Shown: positions 15,953 to 23,354 of the stretch, in pieces
How positions within the stretch are numbered: the stretch's first letter is position 1
How the letters are laid out: each line of letters starts with the position of its first letter
Origin: JAJRZX01 sp964472295
GTDB lineage: Bacteria; Desulfobacterota; GWC2-55-46; JADFVP01
Length of the DNA: 44,577 bases
Reading direction: 5' to 3'
Assembly: GCA_964472295.1 (NCBI GenBank)
Contig: CAYYJQ010000016.1
Coordinates: forward strand, 1 to 44,577
Notes under the pieces: generated by a model
Databases searched by the model: none
What the model was told of the DNA's origin: nothing
The model's input: the letters and a program-made list of their open reading frames with translations, nothing else
Program-made: the position numbers and the translations under genes

Positions 15953-17187
15953 GTCTTCACCCCCTTGATGATGAAGACGGGGTTACTGGCCGAGAGTATG
16001 GTGAGGCCGCTTATCTCCTTGCCGTGCGATATGCCCATCTGGACGAATTCAGGTTCAAGACCTTTTTTTCTCAGGCACTCCATTGCGCGGCCCGCCGTCT
16101 CAAGGGTTACGGCGTTTACGACAACAGCCCCGCCGGGTCTTATTCTCTTTATGACATGGTTGAGTATATGCTTTATACCCGCCCCGCCCCCGCCCACGAA
16201 CACGGCGTCAGGCGCGGGAAGACCGCGAAGGCAGGCCGGGGCCTCGCCCTCGACTACCTGCACGTTAGAGGCCCCAAAACAGCGGATATTCTCTCTTATA
16301 TCCCTTATCCTTTTTTTATTTTTTTCTATGGCAAAAACCCGGCCAGAATGGGCAAGGCGGGCGGCCTCGATGGCAACCGAGCCCGTACAGGAGCCTATGT
16401 CCCAGATAAGGCCGGCGGGTGGAGGCGCGAGTTTGGATAAAGAGACCACGCGTATCTCCGCCTTTGTAATCATATTGGCGCTGTGGCGAAAGAGGGCGTC
16501 GTCAATACCCGGGGCAAGGGTCCTGTCCTCTATTCCAGCGGTCTTGCCTTCTGATATAAAGAGCATAAGGCCGAGGGGATGACTGAATTTTTTACGTGAG
16601 ATGGTCTTGAGACTCCCGGAACATATACGCTCTTCCTCAAAGCCGAGGGCCTCGCATACGTATACCTTTGGGCACCGGAGTCCCGCCTCCATAAGCCCGC
16701 GGGCTATACGCTCCGGGGTGTTTACCCTGTCCGTGAAGAGGGCCGCGCGCGGGTTCTCTGCGATGGAGCGGGCAAGGGTCCTGAAGTCAGGAGCCCTTCC
16801 GTGGAGGCTCAGGACCTTCAGGCCCGCCTCGCTCTCTTTTACGCGCGAGAAGGCCTCCTGAATAAGGCTGACGTTGGGTATTATTGTAACGGCCTTCCTG
16901 CCAAAGGTCCTTATGATGAAGTCCCCTATGCCGTAGAGGAGTGGGTCGCCCGTGGCGAGGACAGAGACATGGGACCTCCTCTTTTTCATGGTCTCTCTTA
17001 TGCGGGCCTCAAGGGCGGAGAGGTCCGCGGTAATGGGAAGGGTCTTGGCAGTGAGGCCTTCGATGCCCTTTAGCCCCTCGAGGTGACGGCGGCCGCCGGC
17101 GATGAGTGCCGAGCGCCGGAGTATGGAGATGGCCTTGGGGGAAAGGGCCCTAGGGCCGTCAAGGCCTATGCCGATGATGTAGATCAT
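15949..17187 (-). CDS. cbiET: Fused cobalt-precorrin-7 C5-methyltransferase / C15-methyltransferase (decarboxylating)
   Basis: A 412-residue fusion equivalent to CobL. The N-terminal half (about 1-205) is CbiE, a tetrapyrrole methylase with YIIGIGLDGPRALSPKAISIL and VLATGDPLLYGIGDFII. The C-terminal half (about 215-412) is CbiT, a Rossmann SAM methyltransferase with LIWDIGSCTGSVAIEAARLA followed by VFAIEKNKKR. Together they methylate C5 and C15 and decarboxylate the ring C acetate. Fusion is common in both pathways. It overlaps cbiL by 4 bp; an 81-bp gap with two palindromes separates it from cbiD. Confidence 0.93.
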   Translation of the reverse strand: MIYIIGIGLDGPRALSPKAISILRRSALIAGGRRHLEGLKGIEGLTAKTLPITADLSALEARIRETMKKRRSHVSVLATGDPLLYGIGDFIIRTFGRKAVTIIPNVSLIQEAFSRVKESEAGLKVLSLHGRAPDFRTLARSIAENPRAALFTDRVNTPERIARGLMEAGLRCPKVYVCEALGFEEERICSGSLKTISRKKFSHPLGLMLFISEGKTAGIEDRTLAPGIDDALFRHSANMITKAEIRVVSLSKLAPPPAGLIWDIGSCTGSVAIEAARLAHSGRVFAIEKNKKRIRDIRENIRCFGASNVQVVEGEAPACLRGLPAPDAVFVGGGGAGIKHILNHVIKRIRPGGAVVVNAVTLETAGRAMECLRKKGLEPEFVQMGISHGKEISGLTILSASNPVFIIKGVKT

Positions 17188-17200
17188 GTCTTTTTAATGT

Positions 17201-17261
17201 GCGGCCATAGGCCGCTTCTTTTTCTTTTGTGTTCTAATTCTGGTGGGCAGTGCCCACCCTA
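17201..17261. repeat. Palindromes between cbiD and cbiET (R3 family)
   Basis: GCGGCCATAGGCCGC (17201-17215) and GGTGGGCAGTGCCCACC within 17241-17261. The second is identical to copies at 11284 and 24484. They occupy most of the only sizeable gap in the cbi half of the operon and could act as mRNA processing or partial attenuation elements. Confidence 0.7.
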
Positions 17262-17268
17262 TCCACTT

Positions 17269-18402
17269 TTATCTTCCCTTTGTTGCCTCTTCCGTGCAGA
17301 CGAGGTCTTTTTCGTATCCAACGAGCATTGCCCGCACCTTCTGGTCCGGTGCGGCCATTTTGGCGCAGTTACGCGCCACGAGGGCCGTTATCTCCTTGAA
17401 GACGCCTTTATCACCGAGGTCCTTGAGAATGAAGAATATCTCTCTTGCAGTGTTGGCGGCGCTAATCTTTTTATGAATATCTTCAGGCAGGCCTGCTTTC
17501 CGTGCCTGCAGGGCGATAAAGTCCTTGTCAACAGAGGACCTTGAGCAGTGGGTGTCTTCCCAGCCAGCGGCGAGTTTCGTGAACTTTCCGAACTGACCGG
17601 CTACTATAATATTCTTAATTTCTTTTTTTTTAGCCGCGCACCTTACGGCAAAGCCCATGTGGTCGCCTGTGGTGACAAGGGCCTCGGGCGGGAGGCCGAG
17701 GCGTTTTGCCGCCACTTTCTCACTGCTCCTGCCCGTGGAAAAGAGGACCTCCACGCACCCCGATGCCTCTGCAACGTCCACGGCGCAGGCGATGGAGTCT
17801 TTATAGGCGCTCAAGGACATTGGTTCCACGATGCCCGATGTGCCGAGTATCGAGATGCCGCCTATTATGCCAAGACGGGCGTTCATTGTTTTCCTGGCAA
17901 GTTCCTTGCCGCGCGGCACGCTTACAATGACGCGCACCGAGGGGATAATGCCTGCCTCTTCCGCGGTCTCCATGACGGCTGTTCTTATCATCTCAAGGGG
18001 CACGGGGTTTATTGCCGGGGCGCCTACAGGGGCCTTGAGCCCGGGCCTCGTGACGCGCCCCACGCCCTTGCCGCCCTCGATGATGATGCGCGGGGAGGCC
18101 GGACGCCGGGCTTCATCGAGAAGTTCCACGGTAGTTACGATTTCGGCTTTATGGGTAACATCGGGGTCGTCGCCCGCGTCCTTTATGACCGTTGCCAAGG
18201 CCGCACGGCCTTTAAGGACGAGGTCCCTTACCTTGATATTCAACTGCCCCCCTCCAGGGAGTGTCACGGGTACAGTGACGCTATCCCGCCCCTTGAGGGC
18301 AGTTAGCCCGAAAAGCAGAGACGCCGCCGCCTTTGCCCCGGCGGCGGCGCTTGTGCCAGTAGTAAACCCTCTTCTAAGCCCTGCCTTAGTCCCTCTCTTC
18401 AA
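17269..18402 (-). CDS. cbiD: Cobalt-precorrin-5B C1-methyltransferase
   Basis: CbiD methylates C1 in the anaerobic pathway; it is a marker of that route. The 377-residue protein starts RRGFTTGTSAAAGAKAAASLL, the signature N-terminus, and contains KDAGDDPDVTHKAEI, the IEGGKGVGRVTRPGL motif and GTSGIVEPMS. The only start that keeps the essential N-terminus is TTG at 18402, because an in-frame stop lies just upstream. It lies 36 bp after the small membrane-protein gene. Confidence 0.93.
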   Translation of the reverse strand: MKRGTKAGLRRGFTTGTSAAAGAKAAASLLFGLTALKGRDSVTVPVTLPGGGQLNIKVRDLVLKGRAALATVIKDAGDDPDVTHKAEIVTTVELLDEARRPASPRIIIEGGKGVGRVTRPGLKAPVGAPAINPVPLEMIRTAVMETAEEAGIIPSVRVIVSVPRGKELARKTMNARLGIIGGISILGTSGIVEPMSLSAYKDSIACAVDVAEASGCVEVLFSTGRSSEKVAAKRLGLPPEALVTTGDHMGFAVRCAAKKKEIKNIIVAGQFGKFTKLAAGWEDTHCSRSSVDKDFIALQARKAGLPEDIHKKISAANTAREIFFILKDLGDKGVFKEITALVARNCAKMAAPDQKVRAMLVGYEKDLVCTEEATKGR

Positions 18403-18438
18403 GACTCATCACCGATGAAAACCTGTTCATGTCCGCTC

Positions 18439-18873
18439 TCAGGCCCTTGCTTCAACATCCTGGGCCTTGAGGCCCATCTTCCAGAGAGTGGAGAGGATAA
18501 GGCCGAGGATAACGGCAAGGAAGAGGCCCTGAAGGCTCTGGCCCACCTCGAAGTGATACCTTATGGGCTTTATCACGCTTAGAACAAAGCCCGTGCCGCC
18601 AAGGGCCAGATAGATGCCCACTGATACCATGACGGCCTTGGACGTAAGGCCCAACCTCGGGAAAAAGCCCTGAATGACAGAGAGGAACCCGCCCGTGACA
18701 AGGCCGAAGAGGGCGCCGCCCATGGCGAAGGTAACGAGGTCGTGGACAACACCGGCCTCAAAGGTAAAGACCCCTGTCACGGAGTTTACAAGAAGAGATA
18801 CAAGCCCCCAGAGGGCGCCCGCGAGAAGGCATAGAAATAGACCGTCTTTCCATGTCCTGAAATTAGAATTCAT
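18439..18873 (-). CDS. Small four-helix membrane protein of unknown family, next to cbtB
   Basis: I do not recognise a family. The 144-residue protein has about four hydrophobic segments (LFLCLLAGALWGLVSLLV, DLVTFAMGGALFGLVTGGFLS, VMVSVGIYLALGGTGFVLSVI and LQGLFLAVILGLILSTLW) with Gly-rich packing and no Cys. It has few metal-ligand residues (two His). The ATG follows AAGGAG. It sits between cbtB (122-bp gap) and cbiD (36 bp), inside a riboswitch-controlled cobalt/B12 operon. The neighbour CbtB normally pairs with the multi-spanning CbtA. This protein is shorter than CbtA and does not obviously resemble it, so it is at most a candidate substitute partner. Confidence 0.75.
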   Translation of the reverse strand: MNSNFRTWKDGLFLCLLAGALWGLVSLLVNSVTGVFTFEAGVVHDLVTFAMGGALFGLVTGGFLSVIQGFFPRLGLTSKAVMVSVGIYLALGGTGFVLSVIKPIRYHFEVGQSLQGLFLAVILGLILSTLWKMGLKAQDVEARA

Positions 18874-18929
18874 CTGATTCTCCTTGATATTCAGATCCTG
18901 CTGATTGTATTGAAAAATAATACCATCTC

Positions 18930-18990
18930 AAGTTTGCCTGAGAGTCTCCCCCGCCGCCCCTTGCCCCTATCAGCCCCTACCCCCATCAGC
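18930..18990 (-). other. Spacer resembling part of a glycine riboswitch
   Basis: The 122-bp spacer between cbtB and the membrane-protein gene reads, on the minus strand, CTGATAGGGGCAAGGGG and then GAGACTCTCAGGCAAAC. These look like the GCCGAAGGGGCAA and CTCTCAGGCAAA segments of glycine aptamers. The matching upstream GGAGAG arm is not seen, and nearby GGGGG-rich near-repeats (CTGATGGGGGTAGGGGCTGAT) may explain part of the likeness. Probably coincidence or a degenerate element. Confidence 0.2.
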
Positions 18991-18995
18991 CCACC

Positions 18996-19169
18996 TCAGT
19001 GGCAGGGCATGCCTATGGTGTGCCTGAAGTCGTGAAACATGTCATGGACGCCCGCAACGACGTTCTCCATGCCAAATACCACCACTACCATGGCAAAGGC
19101 CACGGCCAGCAGGACCACGGCCGGAAGCAGTGTGTTCATTACAAAGTCTCTCTCGAAAAACCTCTCCAT
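18996..19169 (-). CDS. cbtB: CbtB-type cobalt transporter subunit, 57 residues
   Basis: A 57-residue protein easily missed because of its size. It starts MERFFERDFVMNTLLP, has a single membrane helix (AVVLLAVAFAMVVVVFGM) and ends in HDMFHDFRHTIGMPCH, the histidine-rich C-terminal signature (H..H..RH....PCH) of CbtB. CbtB is a predicted cobalt-transport subunit repeatedly found under cobalamin riboswitches. The start is fixed by a perfect AGGAGG nine bases upstream. It lies between the porin and the small membrane protein in the cobalamin operon, which fits cobalt uptake. A recognisable CbtA is absent. Confidence 0.85.
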   Translation of the reverse strand: MERFFERDFVMNTLLPAVVLLAVAFAMVVVVFGMENVVAGVHDMFHDFRHTIGMPCH

Positions 19170-19263
19170 CTTGTCTTACCTCCTTTTTGTTGTTAGTTGC
19201 CTGTAAGCCTGCCAGCCCCCTGAACGGCGAGGCCGTCCGGTGCGCTGGTTTCTTGAAAAAATC

Positions 19264-20565
19264 CTAAAAATCGGCCTGCAGTCTCATGCCGTATATATAG
19301 GCGTCAGTGGTGTTTCTCATGCCCCCGCGGTTGATGATGTACTGAAGGTCCGGGGCCAGGTGAAAGCCCATGCCTCCGCGCCCGCCAAGGAAGAGGTCGT
19401 AATAGGCCTCAACGTAGTGCTCGTTGCCGGGCTCAAAGCCGGCGGTGGTCCTCTTCATGAAGTCCTTGTAATCCCGGCCAATGAAGTTCAGGCCGTATCC
19501 AAGGCCCATGGTGTCATGCTCCCTGCCCATGAACCATGCCGTGGCCGAGACGCCGCCACCGATAAAGGCCTTCATCTGCGAGACAGTCCCTCGCTCTGTG
19601 CCCGCGCGGAGCCATAGGCCCAGATGTTCGGTCACATACTGGTCAAGGCTTACTCCAAGGCCCTGGTTAAAGGCCTTTACAAGGGCCGGGTCCGTGGTGT
19701 CGGCAAGAAAGGCGATGTCGCCGTCAGGCCTTGAGGACCTTCGCCAGTAGTAAATCCTGTATGTTCCGTCCCTGCCGAGGGGGCTGAGACTGAAGTCCGC
19801 CTCGGCCATGATGAATGGGCTGTCAAAGGCCCGCGAGTAGTCGCCGTCTCCCTCGAAGACCCCTACTGTTATATCAAGTAAATCTGTTGGTGAAAAGACC
19901 AACGTTACGCCCGGCGAATAAAAATTGTCCGAGCCCCCGAACTCGATGGAAGGGTTATTTACAAAGAGGTTGGCCATGAACTGGCTTCTCTCGTCATTGG
20001 CGAAGTTATTTGCGTCAAAATACCCCGTAATATCGAGTTGCCCCACCGAGACCTCGAGGCCCCCGCCGAGGAGGTGGTGCTCATAGTATAACTGCGTTAC
20101 GTTTATGCCAAGGTCGTTAAATGACTCCACATCGGCGTTTGTGCCCGTGGGATTGCCGTTTGGGGCGGCAATGAAATTAAGGTCATCAAGGCCGAGCCCC
20201 CGCTGAAAGTCGAGGACGATTACGGCCATGCCCTTATCCCCTATGGGCCCCTCGATGGCAAGGTCGCCGGAGACGGCGGCCTCGGTCCGCTTGAGCCCGT
20301 CCACGTTGGCTACACCCTGCAGGGTGAATGTTATGCCCCCTGTTATCTCAAGACCGAACTCGCTGTGCACGGGGTGGAGCCTGTGCGCCCTCTCACTGCT
20401 TACCTCTGTATCCTGCCCCCTGTCTTCGAGTTTCTTTATCCTTTTTTCAAGGTCCTTTATCCTCTGGTCCTCTGCCGCTTCCGCGGCAAGGGCCGAAGAG
20501 GCTGTAAGACAGAGAAGAAAAAAACCAAGAAATATTCTCACTACCACGCCAGAACCCTTCCTCAT
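19264..20565 (-). CDS. Outer-membrane porin-like beta-barrel protein (OprB-like)
   Basis: A protein of about 433 residues with a cleavable signal peptide ending near ASSALAAEA. A short charged helix DQRIKDLEKRIKKLED, probably a coiled coil, follows. The rest is an alternating barrel-like pattern with many aromatic and glycine residues, ending in aromatic YIYGMRLQADF as outer-membrane barrels do. Segments such as LEVSVGQLDITGYFDANNFANDE and YLDFFLGG-like strands recall carbohydrate-selective OprB porins. The third ATG (20565) is preferred because AGGAGG lies six bases before it. Its place between cbiO and cbtB suggests passage of cobalt or a cobalt complex; that is inference. Confidence 0.75.
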   Translation of the reverse strand: MRKGSGVVVRIFLGFFLLCLTASSALAAEAAEDQRIKDLEKRIKKLEDRGQDTEVSSERAHRLHPVHSEFGLEITGGITFTLQGVANVDGLKRTEAAVSGDLAIEGPIGDKGMAVIVLDFQRGLGLDDLNFIAAPNGNPTGTNADVESFNDLGINVTQLYYEHHLLGGGLEVSVGQLDITGYFDANNFANDERSQFMANLFVNNPSIEFGGSDNFYSPGVTLVFSPTDLLDITVGVFEGDGDYSRAFDSPFIMAEADFSLSPLGRDGTYRIYYWRRSSRPDGDIAFLADTTDPALVKAFNQGLGVSLDQYVTEHLGLWLRAGTERGTVSQMKAFIGGGVSATAWFMGREHDTMGLGYGLNFIGRDYKDFMKRTTAGFEPGNEHYVEAYYDLFLGGRGGMGFHLAPDLQYIINRGGMRNTTDAYIYGMRLQADF

Positions 20566-20594
20566 CACCATCCTCCTGAAAAAATTAAAGAATT

Positions 20595-21404
20595 TCAGTG
20601 TTCGTCATGAGGTGCGTTGGGTCCATGGCTGTGTATATGAACAACTGTCCCGTGCCTGTGCGCGTGCTCGTGTATGAGGTTTACACTTAAGAGCAGTTTC
20701 CTGTCTCTTAAAATCTCCTGCGTGGCGCCCTCTGCCCTTAGCCTGTGGTCCTCGTCAATGACGATGACCCTCTCGGAAAAGTCCTCTACAAGGCTCAGGT
20801 CGTGCGTTGCCAGCATGAATGTCTTGCCAAGGTCCTTGAGCCCGAGGAGTATATCAAGAAGCCAGACCTGCGTGCGCGGGTCGAGGCCGAATGTTGGCTC
20901 GTCAAGGAGCAGTACCTCGGGGTTCACTGAGAGTATGGAGGCTAACTGAACCTTTTTCTTCTCTCCGCTACTGAGCCTGTGAGGGGGCCTGCCTGAAAGC
21001 CCCGTGATGCCGAGCATCTCCATGGTGTCCCTGGCCCTCTGCCTTGCCTCTTCCGCTTTAAGCCCCATCTGCAGTGGGCCAAAGGCCACCTCGTCGGCGA
21101 CTGTCCGGCAGAAGAGCTGTACATCGGGCTCGGGGAAGACAAAGCCCACCATTGCCCTGAATCGTCCCTCCTTTGGCCTCTTGAGCCAGTACCCTTCAAG
21201 GGTGCGGCCCAGGAAGTCCACGCTACCGCTACCGGGCTGTACAAGGCCCGATATTATCTTCATGAGCGTTGTCTTTCCGGCCCCGCTCGCGCCGATTACG
21301 GCAAGGCATTCACCGCGCCCAAGACTGAAAGAGACCTCTCTCAGGGCCGGGACCTCTCCGTAACTGAAGGAGACGCCCTTTATCCCAAACACCTCTTCGG
21401 CCAT
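20595..21404 (-). CDS. cbiO: Cobalt ECF transporter ATP-binding protein with His-rich tail
   Basis: The ATPase of the CbiMQO cobalt importer. Walker A GASGAGKTT lies near residue 37, the signature LSSGEKKKVQLASIL near 140 and Walker B VLLLDEPTFGLDP after it. A histidine-rich C-terminal tail (HEHAHRHGTVVHIHSHG, then PHDEH) is uncommon for CbiO and could bind cobalt or nickel. The ATG at 21404 has AAAGGTG just upstream; the in-frame GTG at 21410 is less likely. It lies downstream of cbiQ by 27 bp and upstream of the porin by 29 bp. Confidence 0.92.
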   Translation of the reverse strand: MAEEVFGIKGVSFSYGEVPALREVSFSLGRGECLAVIGASGAGKTTLMKIISGLVQPGSGSVDFLGRTLEGYWLKRPKEGRFRAMVGFVFPEPDVQLFCRTVADEVAFGPLQMGLKAEEARQRARDTMEMLGITGLSGRPPHRLSSGEKKKVQLASILSVNPEVLLLDEPTFGLDPRTQVWLLDILLGLKDLGKTFMLATHDLSLVEDFSERVIVIDEDHRLRAEGATQEILRDRKLLLSVNLIHEHAHRHGTVVHIHSHGPNAPHDEH

Positions 21405-21431
21405 GTTCACCTTTAACTAAAGCCTGCTCTC

Positions 21432-22292
21432 TCAGAGGAGCATGGCCAGAATGGATACAAAGCCCGAGATTCCCATGAAGAGGTAATCCCGGGACTTGAA
21501 AAAGCCTCTTCTCATGAGACGGAGCCTTCCATTAAAGCCCCGGGAGGTCATGGCCATAGCCACCTCGTCAGAGGTGCTCATGGCCCTCTCCATGAGGTGG
21601 CGCGCCCGCGAGGCGAACCAGCCCTCCATCTCCCTTACTCCGCCGTAGCCTATGGCCCGCGACCTTCTCGCAAGGACCGAATCCTCGAGCACGCCGAGGA
21701 GACGGGAGATATTGGCGAGGGTGATGAATATAATGGTCGTAAAGAGCCCTGGAAGGGGGAATTTCGAGAGCCCGCTCATAAATTCCCCGCGCGTAAGGCA
21801 AAGGCCGAGAAAGACCACGATAGATGCCATGAGCGTTGAACGCGCGAGGAAAAACCCGCCCCTCGTGAACCCGGCGGACGTAAGGCTCGCGTGAAAAAGA
21901 CTGACCCCGGCGCCGCCTCCTTGTGTAATGGTGTCAAGGGCAGGGCCCTCGAGAAAAAGCGGTAATGTCACTATGGCCGTAAAGATAAATATGGGCGCCG
22001 TCCTCTTGAGAAGGAGCCTCGCGCTTACGCCTGTAAGCGCCACGGCAAGGCACAGAGAGAGCGTTGCCGCCATAAGCCCGGCCCATGTGCCTGCGAGGGC
22101 AGTTCCAATCAGGAGGAAGAAGACCCCTCCCATGCGTGCCGCGGGGTCGATGGAGCGAAGGAGCCTGCCTGACCCGGCGTTCTTTCCCTCGTCAAAAAAC
22201 CACCTGCGAAGCCCATGGACCCTTGAAAGGGTCTTCTCGAAAAAGGCCCCGCGCCGCCTTACTTGCGGGGGCTTCATCTCAATCTCTCTCAT
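21432..22292 (-). CDS. cbiQ: Cobalt ECF transporter transmembrane subunit
   Basis: The EcfT-type coupling subunit of the cobalt importer, about 286 residues with several membrane helices (GVFFLLIGTALAGTWAG, AVALTGVSARLLL, PIFIFTAIVTLPLFL). The two cytoplasmic Arg motifs that contact the ATPase appear as LARRSRAIGYGG and MAMTSRGFNGR. The start is placed at ATG 22292, 14 nt after the cbiM stop; ATG 22277 with GAGAGA upstream is equally possible. A much longer in-frame extension exists but reads through cbiM sequence and is rejected. The amphipathic, basic N-terminus (MKPPQVRRRGAFFEKTL) precedes the first helix. Confidence 0.88.
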   Translation of the reverse strand: MREIEMKPPQVRRRGAFFEKTLSRVHGLRRWFFDEGKNAGSGRLLRSIDPAARMGGVFFLLIGTALAGTWAGLMAATLSLCLAVALTGVSARLLLKRTAPIFIFTAIVTLPLFLEGPALDTITQGGGAGVSLFHASLTSAGFTRGGFFLARSTLMASIVVFLGLCLTRGEFMSGLSKFPLPGLFTTIIFITLANISRLLGVLEDSVLARRSRAIGYGGVREMEGWFASRARHLMERAMSTSDEVAMAMTSRGFNGRLRLMRRGFFKSRDYLFMGISGFVSILAMLL

Positions 22293-22306
22293 CCAATCGG
22301 GGACTA

Positions 22307-23290
22307 TTAACCTTTCCGCCACAACCTCCCCCAGAGATATATGAAGAAAACAAGGAGCGAGCTCCCCATGGCCGCCGAGAAGATATATACCAGAGCCGTG
22401 CCAAGGGTCCCGTATCCCGCTGTAAGGCCGCCAATGCCGTAAGCAGGGAGGACCCCATTCCAGAACCCGCCGAGCCTTGCCATGCCCGCGGGGATAAAGC
22501 CGAAGACCTCGCCAAAGGCACGGGGCGACCACTCGCCCCAGGGCGCGCCCCCTGCCGCGAGCCCCAGGGGCGTTATTACCACGAGGGCCGAGAGGCCCCA
22601 CCAGAGGGGTCTCTCACGGCCCCCTTTCCAGACCTCATCATTACCCCTGCCCCTGAGCGACCTCAGCACAAGGGCCGTGCCAAGGGCCTCCACGGGGCCA
22701 AAGAAGAGCATATGGGGAATGAGCACGGCAGGCAGGGTTACGCCAAGGGGATAAGGGGCATAAAGGGCCCGCCCGGCGCTGTCCATGGCTATAATGGGCT
22801 GGACGCCGAGTTCCACCGCCACGAGGAGCGCCGCCAGAACAACGGAGACATAGCCCGCAAGGGCCTGGGCCATGAGGGTCCTCATCCGCCCGGAGCGCCC
22901 GCCTGATATTAACCTGTATACCCCGTAACTCGCGAAACTCATGATAAAGGCCATGTTAAAGGCATTGGCCCCAAGGGCCGTGACGCCGCCGTCGCCAAAG
23001 ACAAGGGCCTGTATGAAGAGGGCAAGGCTTATGGCTATGAATGCCGCCCAGGGGCCAAGTGTTATGGAGAGTATGGCCGCGCCCACAAGGTGGCCGGACG
23101 TTCCACCTGGAAGGGGAAAGTTGAACATCATGAGGACAAAGACAAAGGCCGCCGCAAGGGAGACCCTTGAGAGCCCCCTCGTGCTTGAGCCTGCCTCCAC
23201 CTTCCGGGCCCCAAGGTACCAGAGGGGCACGGAGGCGCCGTAAAAGGCCGCGCAGGTAAGCGGGCTCAGGTAGCCGTCGGGTATGTGCAT
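22307..23290 (-). CDS. cbiM: Cobalt ECF transporter substrate-binding subunit, CbiM with extended C-terminus
   Basis: A 327-residue S-component. It begins MHIPDGYLSPLTCAAFYG; in CbiM/NikM the N-terminal amine and His2 hold the metal ion. The motif NFPLPGGTSGHLVGAAILSI and the run of GPWAAFIAISLALFIQALVFGDGG are family hallmarks. The body (about 1-210) is CbiM. The rest adds helices including SALVVITPLGLAAGG and a last VYIFSAAMGSSLLVFFIYLWG, where a separate CbiN or a fused NikN/PDGLE-like module would be expected, so CbiM and CbiN functions are probably fused. It follows the cbiX-cbiC gene by 64 bp. Confidence 0.9.
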   Translation of the reverse strand: MHIPDGYLSPLTCAAFYGASVPLWYLGARKVEAGSSTRGLSRVSLAAAFVFVLMMFNFPLPGGTSGHLVGAAILSITLGPWAAFIAISLALFIQALVFGDGGVTALGANAFNMAFIMSFASYGVYRLISGGRSGRMRTLMAQALAGYVSVVLAALLVAVELGVQPIIAMDSAGRALYAPYPLGVTLPAVLIPHMLFFGPVEALGTALVLRSLRGRGNDEVWKGGRERPLWWGLSALVVITPLGLAAGGAPWGEWSPRAFGEVFGFIPAGMARLGGFWNGVLPAYGIGGLTAGYGTLGTALVYIFSAAMGSSLLVFFIYLWGRLWRKG

Positions 23291-23354
23291 TGCCAGGCCC
23301 TCCTCGTCTTCCCCCTGTGTTTCGCTCTGCTTAAGACCCCGTCTTCCCTGTCTA

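Noticed and set aside
22293..22601. N-terminal extension of CbiQ
   Set aside because: It reads the cbiM coding region in another frame and looks like shadow sequence; CbiQ homology starts at about 22292.
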